Assembly: GCF_006861825.1 (NCBI RefSeq)
Contig: NZ_VDGI01000008.1
Location: forward strand, 62,409-126,408
Reading direction: 5' to 3'
DNA: 64,000 nt
From: Psychrobacillus vulpis
GTDB lineage: Bacteria; Bacillota; Bacilli; Bacillales_A; Planococcaceae
Shown here in pieces: positions 1 through 7,920 of the stretch. Every line of letters begins with the position of its first letter. Position 1 is the stretch's first letter. The notes beneath the pieces are model-generated. The model made no database searches, was not told the DNA's origin, and worked only from the letters and a program-made list of their open reading frames with translations. A program made the translations under genes and the position numbers.

Positions 1-252
1 AAAAATCCAAACCCTAATAGCCATATTTTTTTCAACTCAGCTCTCCCTCGTATAGCAAATATAAAAAAGAATTGTACTTACTATATATATGGATTTTTTC
101 ATGAATAAGTCCTTTTGGTTTTTATAAGCTCTACCAAAAAGGGTTATGAGAATGAACAAAAAATTGTAAATGTATATTCGCATTTTTAATTATTTAATCC
201 AAAATTAAAAATTTTAGAGGTTAAATATACCTAAAAATACGAACGATAATCA

Positions 253-284
253 TTGACATGTTTGTAATGTTCGTTTAATATAAT
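253..284 (+). promoter_or_regulatory. Putative promoter of the purine permease leader
   Basis: A TTGACA hexamer (253-258) and a perfect TATAAT (279-284) lie just upstream of the guanine riboswitch. The spacing is 20 nt, longer than the optimal 17, so the true -35 may be another, weaker hexamer. Transcription would begin near 291 and include the whole aptamer. Confidence 0.5.
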
Positions 285-322
285 GTCCGTAGTAATTATT
301 AAATGAACAACTAAAAACACTT

Positions 323-391
323 CATTCGTATATTCTCAGTGATAAGGTCTGAGAGTTTCTATTAAGAACCGAAAATTCTTAACTACGAATG
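323..391 (+). promoter_or_regulatory. Purine (guanine-class) riboswitch
   Basis: P1 pairs CATTCGTA (323-330) with TACGAATG (384-391). The conserved junction parts of the purine aptamer, GATAAGG, GAGTTTCTA and AACTAC, are in order. The discriminating position before the 3' arm of P1 reads C (AAC-TAC), the guanine/hypoxanthine class; adenine aptamers have U. The P1 3' arm ACGAAT (385-390) can instead pair with ATTCGT (397-402) as an antiterminator. Ligand binding should therefore free the downstream terminator and switch the permease off. Confidence 0.9.
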
Positions 392-415
392 GGGAGATTC
401 GTCTTCCCATTTTTA
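389..415 (+). terminator. Riboswitch-controlled intrinsic terminator
   Basis: A 9-bp stem (389-397 with 402-410, one G-U pair) around a TTCG loop is followed by a T-run. It overlaps the P1 3' arm and the antiterminator, giving the classic transcriptional off-switch. Confidence 0.85.
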
Positions 416-445
416 GTTAGGAATTTTTTATTTTAAGGAGGAAAT

Positions 446-1735
446 ATGGAACGTTTATTTAAATTAAGTGAACTGGGCACAAATGTGAAAACGGAGATAC
501 TAGCAGGCTTTACAACATTTTTAACAATGGCATATATTATTTTTGTTAATCCGGCAATTCTATCGGCAGCAGGTGTCCCATTTGATCAAGTTTTTATTGC
601 GACAATCGTTTCAGCAGTAATTGGAACGTTAATAGTGGCTTTGTTTGCAAATTATCCTATTGCTATTGCACCTGGAATGGGGATGAATGCTTATTTTACT
701 AGTGTTGTTGCGACACAAGGGGTTAGTTATCAAGTAGTTTTTGGAGCAGTTTTGATAGCTGGTTTATTATTTCTTTTATTAACGTTTACTAAGTTCCGTG
801 AACTACTTATCGAATCTATCCCAGCTTCCTTAAAGTATGGAATTACTTCGGGTATTGGGCTTTTTATTGCTTTTGTTGGTTTAAAAATGTCAAAGATTGT
901 AGTAGGTAATAATGATGCATTAGTAACGCTTGGCAATTTACGTGACCCAGTTGCTATGCTGTCTATAGCAGGCATATTAATTACATGTGTTTTAATTGCT
1001 CGTAAAGTTAAGGGAGCCTTATTTATAGGAATGTTTGTAACTGCTATAATCGGTTATTTTACGGGGATGTTGCAATTTGAAGGTATTGTTTCGACTCCGC
1101 CGGAAATTGTATTTTTTGATTTAGATATTGCGGGAGTTTTTTCAAATTCTTTATATACAGTTGTGTTTTCATTTTTACTTGTTACTATTTTTGATACGAC
1201 AGGTACAATGATTGGAGTAACGGAGCAGGCTGGTCTCATGAAAGATGGCAAACTACCAAAAGCAAAATCAGCTCTTACAGCGGATGCTGTGGCGACAACA
1301 GTTGGTGCGGCTTTAGGTACGAGCCCATCTAGTGCATACATCGAATCGACAGCTGGAGTAGCAGCTGGTGGTCGTTCAGGATTAACTGCGTTCGTAGTAG
1401 CGATTCTATTCTTAGGTGCTTTATTCTTTTCTCCATTAGTATCGGCTATTTCATCACTTCCAGCAATTACAGCTCCAGCCCTAATTATTGTTGGTTGCTA
1501 TATGATGGAAGGGTTAGCAAAAATAAATTGGAAGAAGTTTGATGAAGCTTTTCCTGCCTTTGTAGTTATTCTTACGATGCCTTTAACTTCTAGTATTGCG
1601 ACAGGAATTGCACTAGGATTCATTACTTATCCATTAATTAAACTTGCGAACGGTAAAGGAAAAGAAGTGCATCCAATTATTTATATCTTTGGAGTTATTT
1701 TTGTTCTTCAAATGGTCTTTTTCCCAGGACATTGA
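446..1735 (+). CDS. pbuG: NCS2/AzgA-type guanine-hypoxanthine permease
   Basis: This 429-aa integral membrane protein matches the AzgA branch of the NCS2 nucleobase:cation symporters and imports purine bases. Visible family motifs are APGMGMNAYF near residues 75-84, DTTGTMIGV near 250 and GTSPSSAYIES near 290, with about 12 hydrophobic segments. Start is ATG with AAGGAGG 5 nt upstream. The guanine riboswitch in the leader supports guanine/hypoxanthine as substrate, as for B. subtilis pbuG. The gene stands alone between the riboswitch and a strong terminator. The PbuG versus PbuO paralogue assignment is inferred mainly from the riboswitch. Confidence 0.88.
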   Translation: MERLFKLSELGTNVKTEILAGFTTFLTMAYIIFVNPAILSAAGVPFDQVFIATIVSAVIGTLIVALFANYPIAIAPGMGMNAYFTSVVATQGVSYQVVFGAVLIAGLLFLLLTFTKFRELLIESIPASLKYGITSGIGLFIAFVGLKMSKIVVGNNDALVTLGNLRDPVAMLSIAGILITCVLIARKVKGALFIGMFVTAIIGYFTGMLQFEGIVSTPPEIVFFDLDIAGVFSNSLYTVVFSFLLVTIFDTTGTMIGVTEQAGLMKDGKLPKAKSALTADAVATTVGAALGTSPSSAYIESTAGVAAGGRSGLTAFVVAILFLGALFFSPLVSAISSLPAITAPALIIVGCYMMEGLAKINWKKFDEAFPAFVVILTMPLTSSIATGIALGFITYPLIKLANGKGKEVHPIIYIFGVIFVLQMVFFPGH

Positions 1736-1784
1736 TAGATATATTAGAAGGTAAGAGATCTGGTTTAAGAAAACAAAGTATCAT

Positions 1785-1837
1785 AAAAAGTGTAGCATAT
1801 TCTCTTTTATCCATTGAGAGAATGCTACACTTTTTTA
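1785..1837 (+). terminator. Strong terminator after the purine permease
   Basis: AAAAAGTGTAGCAT (1785-1798) pairs with ATGCTACACTTTTT (from 1822), with an inner TCTC/GAGA extension. The A-tract before and T-tract after the stem would let it work in both directions. Confidence 0.85.
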
Positions 1838-2117
1838 GATTAAAGGGATTAGGTTAGGTGAGGAGTAAACTTATAGAAGATTCTTACCACGCAAAACCAA
1901 TCTTTTGATCAGTAAACTATAAAACACCGTTTTCTTTTTTTGTCTCCATTTGAAAGAAGGGTGGGTATAGGGTGACACGAATCGAGTACTTATAGGATAT
2001 TTAGCGCTACTTAAGATCTAGAAAATAATAGATTTAAATAATTTGGAAAGTATATAATGACCTACAAATATTTTGCTTATATTTATTTTTTTCAGAACCG
2101 TATATATAATAGACTAG
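1838..2117. other. Intergenic stretch without visible genes
   Basis: About 280 AT-rich bases between the permease terminator and the lysine leader. I see no supported ORF, RNA or repeat here. Confidence 0.5.
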
Positions 2118-2146
2118 TTGACACATATAATATGTTGTTGTAGACT
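2118..2146 (+). promoter_or_regulatory. Putative promoter of the lysine-riboswitch operon
   Basis: TTGACA (2118-2123) is followed after exactly 17 nt by TAGACT (2141-2146), a weak -10. It is correctly placed to transcribe the L-box aptamer. Confidence 0.55.
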
Positions 2147-2177
2147 ATGAAGCATAATTGAATACGACCTCACTTGA

Positions 2178-2363
2178 ACAGGTGGGGTAGAGGCGCGATA
2201 TTTAACAGTCCTTAGTGGAGTTTGAGAAACAATGATTCTAAGGAGAAGGAAATGTCGCCGAAGTTTGTAATAATTCTCGGTATTACATGCTGGGTCTGCA
2301 GTTAAGAACTGCAGGACTGTCACTATAAACGTCCCGGTTTATAGTGGTGAGCTATCTCATTTG
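2178..2363 (+). promoter_or_regulatory. Lysine riboswitch (L-box)
   Basis: The conserved L-box core is present in order: GGTAGAGGCGCG, AGTGGAG, AAGGAGAAGG, GTCGCCGAAG, a CTCGGTATTAC..GCTGG segment, GGACTGTCACT and the closing GAGCTATCTC. This matches the lysC leader of B. subtilis. Several long helices (for example CTGCAGTT/AACTGCAG) fit the five-helix fold. With lysine bound the terminator at 2401-2428 should form. Aptamer ends are approximate. Confidence 0.9.
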
Positions 2364-2400
2364 GGTAAAGAAGAGGATTTAGGGCAACTATACATATTGC

Positions 2401-2428
2401 GACCTGAGTTCATCTCAGGTCTTTTTTT
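2401..2428 (+). terminator. L-box expression-platform terminator
   Basis: GACCTGAG (2401-2408), loop TTCAT, CTCAGGTC (2414-2421), then seven or more T. It lies between the aptamer and the first transporter gene. Confidence 0.88.
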
Positions 2429-2488
2429 TATAGCTTGTCCTTTTTTAGACTTTAAAAACATAAACTTATATAAAAGGAGAGAGATATC

Positions 2489-3331
2489 ATGAAAAACAAA
2501 TCATTTATTTTATTAACCATGTTCCTTTCGTTAATTTTATTATTGGCTGCATGTGGAACAAGTAATGGAGAAAAAACAGGATCATCTTCCAAAGAAAAAG
2601 AAACGTTTACGATTGGTTTAGAAGCTGGTTATCCTCCGTTTAACTGGACACAAATGGATGACACTAACGGTGGAGTGAAACTTAAAGGCAGTGCAGAGTA
2701 TGCAGGTGGATACGATGTAGAAATCGCCAAAAAAGTTGCAGAAGGGTTAGGAAAAGAATTAGTCATTGTTAAAACAGAATGGGATGGTCTTGTACCAGCA
2801 CTAACATCAGGTAAAATCGATGCAATCATGGCGGGAATGTCTCCAACTGAAGAGCGTAAAAAGACAATTGACTTCTCCGATAACTACTACACTTCTAATT
2901 TTGTAATGGTTGTAAAAAAGGGCGGTCCTTATGAAGGAGCAACTTCAATCCAAGACTTCAGTGGTGCAAAAGTAACTGGACAGTTAAATACTTCCCATTA
3001 CGGAGTAATCGATCAAATTAAAGGTGTAAAGAAACAAACTGCTATGGATAACTTCCCAGCAATGCGAGTTGCATTAGAATCAGGAAAGATAGATGGATAC
3101 GTTTCAGAACGTCCAGAAGGAATTAGTGCTTCTTCAGCAAATGAAAACTTTGTAATGGTAGAATTTACAGATGGATTTGTTGCATCTGAAGAAGAAACAG
3201 CAGTTGCAGTTGGACTTACAAAAGATAGTGAACTAACAGATAAAATCAATGAAATTTTAGCGAAAATTTCAGAAGAAGAACGTCAAGAAATTATGGATAA
3301 TGCTATAAAAAATCAACCAGCTGCAGAATAA
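2489..3331 (+). CDS. Amino acid ABC transporter substrate-binding lipoprotein (predicted lysine)
   Basis: A 280-aa extracytoplasmic binding protein of the SBP_bac_3 family. Residues 1-22 form a lipoprotein signal with lipobox LAAC (Cys22), so it is anchored to the membrane outer face. The mature part begins with the typical FTIGLEAGYPPFNW strand and contains GYDVEIAK and the DGLVPALTSGKIDAIMAGM segment. ATG is preceded by AAAGGAGAGAG. It is the first gene of a three-gene operon under the lysine riboswitch, so L-lysine is the predicted ligand. The sequence family alone would only say polar amino acid. Confidence 0.88.
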   Translation: MKNKSFILLTMFLSLILLLAACGTSNGEKTGSSSKEKETFTIGLEAGYPPFNWTQMDDTNGGVKLKGSAEYAGGYDVEIAKKVAEGLGKELVIVKTEWDGLVPALTSGKIDAIMAGMSPTEERKKTIDFSDNYYTSNFVMVVKKGGPYEGATSIQDFSGAKVTGQLNTSHYGVIDQIKGVKKQTAMDNFPAMRVALESGKIDGYVSERPEGISASSANENFVMVEFTDGFVASEEETAVAVGLTKDSELTDKINEILAKISEEERQEIMDNAIKNQPAAE

Positions 3332-3343
3332 TGATTTAGTATT

Positions 3344-3374
3344 ACCGGCTGCAACATTTATGCAGTCGGTTTTT
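3344..3374 (+). terminator. Intra-operon attenuating hairpin
   Basis: ACCGGCTGCA (3344-3353) pairs with TGCAGTCGGT (3361-3370, one G-U) and is followed by TTTT. It lies between the binding-protein and permease genes. It probably lets the binding protein be made in excess, a common arrangement in ABC uptake operons. Confidence 0.6.
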
Positions 3375-3394
3375 AAATCTAAAGGAGGAATACG

Positions 3395-4150
3395 ATGAGT
3401 TTTGAGTGGATAGTATCAATCGTTTCGGATAACTGGCCGATGTTCCTTCGTGGAGCAGGTATAACTCTATTAATATCAATAATTGGTACGATTATTGGCT
3501 CAGTTATTGGATTATTGGCAGGGGTTATACGTACAATTCCTGCGCCTGAAAGGACAGTAAAACGAATAATATTAAAAGTAGTAAATATTATTCTTTCAAT
3601 TTATATTGAGTTTTTCCGTGGAACACCAATGATTGTACAGGCAATGGTTATTTATTATGGGTCTATGTTAGCTTTTAATATCGATATGAACCCAATAATG
3701 GCAGCTGTATTTATCGTATCTATTAATACTGGAGCCTATATGGCTGAAATTGTACGTGGTGGAGTAATTTCAATCGATAAAGGGCAATTTGAAGCTGCAC
3801 AAGCAATTGGTATGAATCATATTCAAACAATGCTACATGTCGTATTGCCACAAGTAATTCGTAATATTTTACCTGCTACAGGAAACCAGTTTATTATTAA
3901 TATTAAGGATACTTCTGTATTAAACGTAATTAGTGTATCAGAATTATTTTTCCAAACGAAATCAATCGCAGGTAACAATTTCCGTTACTTTGAATCGTTT
4001 TTCGTAGCATGTGTTTTATATTTTGTTATGACGTATGCAGTAACGTTAATTTTACGTTATTTTGAAAGAAAATTAGACGGTCCAGAAAATTACAGCATGA
4101 TTGGTCAACCAGCACAAGTTACAAAAACAAGAGAAACAGAAGCTCATTAA
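3395..4150 (+). CDS. Amino acid ABC transporter permease (predicted lysine)
   Basis: A 251-aa polytopic inner-membrane subunit of the HisMQ family. It has about five hydrophobic segments, the EFFRGTPMIVQ motif typical of polar amino acid permeases, and the EAA loop (EAAQAIGMNHIQTM) that docks on the ATPase. RBS AAAGGAGG precedes the ATG. It is separated from the binding protein only by an attenuating hairpin and from the ATPase by 18 nt. Confidence 0.9.
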   Translation: MSFEWIVSIVSDNWPMFLRGAGITLLISIIGTIIGSVIGLLAGVIRTIPAPERTVKRIILKVVNIILSIYIEFFRGTPMIVQAMVIYYGSMLAFNIDMNPIMAAVFIVSINTGAYMAEIVRGGVISIDKGQFEAAQAIGMNHIQTMLHVVLPQVIRNILPATGNQFIINIKDTSVLNVISVSELFFQTKSIAGNNFRYFESFFVACVLYFVMTYAVTLILRYFERKLDGPENYSMIGQPAQVTKTRETEAH

Positions 4151-4168
4151 AACGAAGGAGGAGCATTT

Positions 4169-4903
4169 ATGGAAAAAGTAATTGATATTCAGCACTTAAG
4201 CAAATCCTTTGGAGCTCATGAAGTATTAAAAGACATTGACTTTTCCGTGAATAAAGGAGAAGTTGTATGCATTATTGGTTCTTCTGGGTCTGGAAAATCC
4301 ACACTTCTCCGTTGTATAAATCTATTAGAAAAACCAAGTGGTGGACAAATTATTTATAATGGAGAAAATATTTTAGATGATAAACATGATATCCACAAGT
4401 ATCGTACAAAGCTAGGAATGGTTTTCCAACAATTTAATTTATTTAACAACCACAATGTCCTAAGCAATTGTGGTGTTGGACAGGTAAAAGTATTAAAGCG
4501 TTCAAAAGAAGAAGCAGAGAAAATAGCAATGAAATATTTAAAAGTCGTTGGAATGGATCAATATGTTAATGCAAAAGCTAAACAATTATCTGGTGGTCAA
4601 AAACAACGTGTTGCGATCGCTCGAGCTTTATCAATGGAACCAGATGTAATGTTATTTGATGAGCCAACTTCTGCTCTCGATCCAGAAATGGTAGGGGAAG
4701 TTCTAAAAGTTATGAAAGAACTAGCGGAGTCAGGTCTTACAATGTTAATTGTTACGCATGAAATGGAGTTTGCTAAAGAAGTTTCTGACCGTATTGTGTT
4801 TATGGACAAAGGAGTAATTGCGGAAGAAGGAAGTCCAGAGCAAATTTTCAATAATCCTAGACAAGAACGTACAAAAGAGTTTTTAAAGCGTACGATAAAA
4901 TAG
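4169..4903 (+). CDS. Amino acid ABC transporter ATP-binding protein (predicted lysine)
   Basis: A 244-aa ABC ATPase of the polar amino acid importer type (GlnQ/ArtP-like). Walker [10 protein letters not shown] is at residues 37-45, the Q-loop FQQFNLF follows, signature LSGGQ is near 140 and Walker B VMLFDEP near 165. RBS AAGGAGGAG is present. It powers the transporter formed with the two preceding genes. The operon ends with a hairpin a few bases downstream. Confidence 0.92.
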   Translation: MEKVIDIQHLSKSFGAHEVLKDIDFSVNKGEVVCIIGSSGSGKSTLLRCINLLEKPSGGQIIYNGENILDDKHDIHKYRTKLGMVFQQFNLFNNHNVLSNCGVGQVKVLKRSKEEAEKIAMKYLKVVGMDQYVNAKAKQLSGGQKQRVAIARALSMEPDVMLFDEPTSALDPEMVGEVLKVMKELAESGLTMLIVTHEMEFAKEVSDRIVFMDKGVIAEEGSPEQIFNNPRQERTKEFLKRTIK

Positions 4904-4914
4904 ATGTATCATAT

Positions 4915-4943
4915 AAAGAGGAGCTGCTATTGCAGCTTCTTTC
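4915..4943 (+). terminator. Terminator of the lysine transporter operon
   Basis: AAGAGGAGCTGC / GCAGCTTCTTT around a TATT loop. The T-tract is short because the next bases (CAGACTATAG) begin a repeat element, suggesting insertion against the terminator. Confidence 0.7.
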
Positions 4944-4990
4944 AGACTATAGGAAAACTGGATAATATCGAGTTTGCCTATAGTCTTTTT
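4944..4990 (+). terminator. Second, repeat-borne terminator-like hairpin
   Basis: AGACTATAGGAAAACT (4944-4959) pairs with AGTTTGCCTATAGTCT (4971-4986), one mismatch, followed by TTTT. The same hairpin type recurs at 8450-8489, near 55050-55085 and at 63920-63962, always at the edge of a repeat mosaic. It belongs to the mobile repeat rather than the operon. Confidence 0.65.
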
Positions 4991-5077
4991 ACTTATAAAA
5001 AGAATTAAGATTAATGGAGTTCGGAAAAGCCACTCGCTTTCCGCGGACGAATCGCCAAGTCTCCTCCTCGCTATGCT

Positions 5078-5312
5078 GAGGGCACTGAAAAAGTCCCTAT
5101 AATTTGACGTTACCAGATGAGGTTGTCCTATATTCCAATACATAAGAAAATCGTTGAAACGGCTCCCTTTCCGCGGGCGTTGCCTCAGCCTCCTCGCTTC
5201 GCTGCGGGGTCTTCGACTAACGCTATTCCCGCAGGAGTGTCGCCTTTTTCAACGATTTTCTAGAAATGAAAAAGTATATATATTAAAAAATAGACTGTTT
5301 TTCAGTGCCCTC
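5078..5312 (+). mobile_element. Non-autonomous element with GAGGGCACTGAAAAA ends
   Basis: The ends GAGGGCACTGAAAAA (5078-5092) and TTTTTCAGTGCCCTC (5298-5312) are perfect 15-bp inverted repeats. The flanks are near-identical 8-mers GCTATGCT (5070-5077) and GCTAAGCT (5313-5320), as expected for an 8-bp target duplication that has since changed by one base. Length is 235 bp with no coding capacity. Confidence 0.65.
5145..5261 (+). repeat. 117-bp inverted-repeat element (AGAAAATCGTTGAAA ends)
   Basis: It begins AGAAAATCGTTGAAA (5145) and ends TTTCAACGATTTTCT (5261), with GCGGGCGTTGCC and CCCGCAGGAGTGTCGCC inside. Related copies are at 5620-5736, 7921-8285 (interrupted), 29610-29892 (interrupted), 35858-35925 (deleted) and 63505-63788 (interrupted). 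Confidence 0.75.
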
Positions 5313-5475
5313 GCTAAGCTCGTGCGGGGTCTTGGACGCTCCGTTTTTCCGCAGGAGTCTCGCAGCTTTTTTCCTCTACGTATTGAATCAAGAAGTGGTT
5401 AAACGTTGATGTCCTTAAACATACAAAATGAACGTGATCAGCTAGTGATGATTAAGTCTTTGTTCAAATAAAAAT

Positions 5476-5845
5476 AGAATTAAGATTAATGGAGTTCGGA
5501 AAAGCCACTCGCTTTCCGCGGACGAATCGCCAAGTCTCCTCCTCGCTGTGCTGAGGGCACTGAAAAAGTCCCTATAATTTGACGTTACCAGATGAGGTTG
5601 TCCTATATTCCAATACATAAGAAAATCGTTGAAACGGCTCCCTTTCCGCGGGCGTTGCCTCAGCCTCCTCGCTTCGCTGCGGGGTCTTCGACTAACGCTA
5701 TTCCCGCAGGAGTGTCGCCTTTTTCAACGATTTTCTAGAAATGAAAAAGTATTTATATTTATAAATAGACTGTTTTTTAGTGCGCCCGCTACGCTCGTAC
5801 GGGGTCTTGGAGCAGGAGTCTCGCAGCTTTTTCCTTTACGTATAT
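5476..5845 (+). repeat. GC-rich intergenic repeat mosaic, copy B
   Basis: Near-perfect direct repeat of 5001-5277 at an offset of 475 bp. It includes another 117-bp AGAAAATCG element (5620-5736). The right inverted end of the outer element is degenerate here (TTTTTTAGTGCGCCC), so this copy looks older or partly deleted. The 81 bases between the copies (5395-5475) hold nothing recognisable. Confidence 0.85.
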
Positions 5846-5857
5846 GGATAAAAGATC

Positions 5858-5898
5858 AAAAGGTTTCGGGAATGTTGGGCATTCCCGAAACCTTTTTT
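5858..5898 (-). terminator. Terminator downstream of copD
   Basis: A perfect 17-bp stem, AAAAGGTTTCGGGAATG (5858-5874) with CATTCCCGAAACCTTTT (5880-5896). It lies 40 bp past the copD stop. A near-copy of the same stem sequence occurs at 63349-63396. Confidence 0.8.
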
Positions 5899-5938
5899 GT
5901 CTTAAATATAGGCTACTAAATGGATAGTTTCTTATCTC

Positions 5939-7027
5939 TTACTTTATACTTAGAATTAGTGCTAAATAGCTAGAAAACACGATTAGAATACTTAACAGAA
6001 ATGTGAGGAATGCAGGAGCTTTTTTAAGAAAAGCATAAATTGTTAAACCAATTAAAAGAATTGATAAGATCAATAGTGATATTCCCTTAACATTAGCTGC
6101 AAGCTCTACGTTCATCACTTGAAGATTTTGCCCTTGATAAAAATAGCTGTAAAGCTTAGAAGGGCCTTCATTCTTAAATGTACTTTCAGTAGGTGGTGAT
6201 TGATGACTTAGTGCTGCCGTTACTGAAAAAATGAGTAATACTACTAAGCTTTCTACCTTAGCCCAAGGCTTCGGATTAAAGGACAAATCATTTTGTAGTT
6301 TCTTTTTCACAAATAGGCTATTAATAGCTGCGTATACAAGCAACGGTATGATTAATAAATGCTTTATTAACAAAAGTTGTCCATAAGGGAGCATCCAAGC
6401 ATCTGTATACTTGTTAAAATCAACCACATATGTCATTAAAACAATTCCAGAAATAGCCGTTACACTAAAGCAAATAATTGCAACTGGTGTAAACCACTTT
6501 AAAAAGTTCAACCAGTTTGAAATCCCTTTAGAAAACCAGCTAACTACTAGTAAAACACCTATCCAAATCGTAACTGCTGCAAAATGACTTGTATGTGTTA
6601 CGAAACCTTTTACATGACTAATGGAGGTAGCGTGACTTGCCCAACCTAATCCTAAAATTAATAGAAACGTTAATACAAGTCCTCCAATCGAATATGTTCT
6701 ATTCGATTGGTTCTCAAACCAGAGAAGAAAAATAAACAGTACATTCGCTACTAGAAAAGTGGAAATCCATGCTTTCCCTACTTCAAATGTACGAAGTACC
6801 ATTTGAGATGTTCCTACAAGATCATTTCCTTTATCCAATTGCAATATTAGCAGCAAAATAGGAACAAATGAAAAGATAGCAATCCCTAAAGTAGCAGTAA
6901 CTTGTATCCATCTTTGTATACTTATCTCTGGTTTTAAAGAACTCGGCACTAGTGCTATAAAAAAACTACCAATTAAAATGGAAAAACAAAGATATAAAAG
7001 TATCTCACTAATAATAAGCATCGTCAT
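5939..7027 (-). CDS. copD: CopD-family copper transport membrane protein
   Basis: A 362-aa membrane protein with about eight to nine hydrophobic segments and a CopD-like C-terminal half. Histidines sit in membrane segments (for example SHATSISHVKGFVTHTSHFAAVTIW). CopD proteins move copper across the membrane, usually with CopC. The copC gene lies immediately upstream with a 3-bp gap, so the two are co-transcribed. In B. subtilis the equivalent YcnJ carries both domains on one polypeptide; here they are separate genes. The direction of copper movement cannot be read from sequence. Confidence 0.82.
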   Translation of the reverse strand: MTMLIISEILLYLCFSILIGSFFIALVPSSLKPEISIQRWIQVTATLGIAIFSFVPILLLILQLDKGNDLVGTSQMVLRTFEVGKAWISTFLVANVLFIFLLWFENQSNRTYSIGGLVLTFLLILGLGWASHATSISHVKGFVTHTSHFAAVTIWIGVLLVVSWFSKGISNWLNFLKWFTPVAIICFSVTAISGIVLMTYVVDFNKYTDAWMLPYGQLLLIKHLLIIPLLVYAAINSLFVKKKLQNDLSFNPKPWAKVESLVVLLIFSVTAALSHQSPPTESTFKNEGPSKLYSYFYQGQNLQVMNVELAANVKGISLLILSILLIGLTIYAFLKKAPAFLTFLLSILIVFSSYLALILSIK

Positions 7028-7030
7028 TTA

Positions 7031-7564
7031 TTATTTCTTTCTACGTAACCAGAAGAAAACACCAACAATGATGGCAATTAATGCAATAACAATGATAGGA
7101 ACTATATTAGTAGATGATTGTACTTCTTCTGCCTGCTTAGCTTGTTCAGTTACAGGAGTTTCTACAGTGTTTTCTTCCTCTACTACTTTATCTTCTACCG
7201 GTGTTTCAGCTGCAGCAACCTCTACTGTAAAAGGAATATTACCTTCGATTGGATGCCCATCTGCTCCAATAATGCTCCAAACTACTTCGTAATTTCCATT
7301 TTCCAAAGGATTTGATAATGCACCTACCATTTGACCTTCATTAATAGAAATATTTTCTACAGGAATTGATTCACCATTCGAATTTTTTAATTCAAACGTG
7401 CTACTTTGTTCTATTTTTCCTTCAAAAGTTAAAGTAATTTCGCTTAATTCTTCCTTAATTACTTCTCCATTTGCAGGTGAAGAACTCTCTAATCCTGTAT
7501 GTGCAAAAGCACTATTTGCAAATGAAAGCATAAAAACAAATGCAATTAAAATTATTTTTTTCAT
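7031..7564 (-). CDS. copC: CopC-domain copper-binding protein
   Basis: 177 aa: a signal peptide ending ...SAFA, then a CopC domain starting HTGLESSSPANGEV. The mature N-terminal His and the ADGHPI motif provide the usual Cu(II) ligands. A Glu/Thr-rich linker follows, then a C-terminal membrane anchor with tail WLRRKK. RBS AGGAGGAAT precedes the ATG. It probably captures copper outside the membrane and hands it to the adjacent CopD. Confidence 0.85.
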   Translation of the reverse strand: MKKIILIAFVFMLSFANSAFAHTGLESSSPANGEVIKEELSEITLTFEGKIEQSSTFELKNSNGESIPVENISINEGQMVGALSNPLENGNYEVVWSIIGADGHPIEGNIPFTVEVAAAETPVEDKVVEEENTVETPVTEQAKQAEEVQSSTNIVPIIVIALIAIIVGVFFWLRRKK

Positions 7565-7920
7565 AACTATTCCTCCTAAATAAAAATACTTAACCTATTA
7601 TACCTAGCCTTTGTGAGAAAAGTATGAAATAAGACTTTGAAGTTTGAAAGCTCATGCAGTATGAAATGTTAGAAATAAGAAAAGTGCAAGCAACCTTTAA
7701 ATGCACCTTGTCTTTAATATTCCCTGAGGGCTTAGTATTAAACGTTTGCTAGGTCATTACCGGAGGTTATTTTTTGGGAGGGTAGGAATGTTCGGAGACA
7801 GACTGCCTTTGGTTTGGCTAATGAAAGAAAAATACTTCCCACTAGCTAAAGCAGCGCCCGAAGATACAATTTCGGGCGCACTTTTGCTTCGTTATGAATA
7901 GATACTACTTTTTCATTTCT
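7565..7920. other. Intergenic region with one terminator-like hairpin
   Basis: GCGCCCGAA (7854-7862) and TTCGGGCGC (7871-7879) form a 9-bp stem followed by ACTTTT. A 37-codon frame at 7788-7901 has a fair RBS (GGGAGGG) but runs through the hairpin and resembles nothing I know. No other gene is visible. Confidence 0.45.

Larger units (their letters stand above)
5001..5394 (+). repeat. GC-rich intergenic repeat mosaic, copy A
   Basis: A block rich in TTTCCGCGG/CCGCAGGAG motifs. Bases 5001-5277 recur at 5476-5752 with a single difference (A/G in CGCTATGCTG), and a more diverged continuation follows both copies. Inside it sits an inserted element (5078-5312), which itself contains a roughly 117-bp element with AGAAAATCGTTGAAA ends. 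An 82-codon reading frame crosses it but is a product of the repeat, not a gene. Confidence 0.85.

Noticed and set aside
2114-2323. 69-codon minus-strand frame
   Set aside because: It is antisense to the lysine riboswitch.
5154-5402. Open frames of 82-120 codons with the shared peptide start LPFRGRCLSLLASLRGLRL (5154, 5629 and 63642 minus)
   Set aside because: They are translations of the repeated AGAAAATCG element. They lack consistent RBS and occur only where the repeat does; identity follows DNA, not codon constraint.
7788-7901. 37-codon frame with GGGAGGG upstream
   Set aside because: It runs through a strong hairpin, has no recognisable features, and borders a repeat mosaic. Too weak to call.
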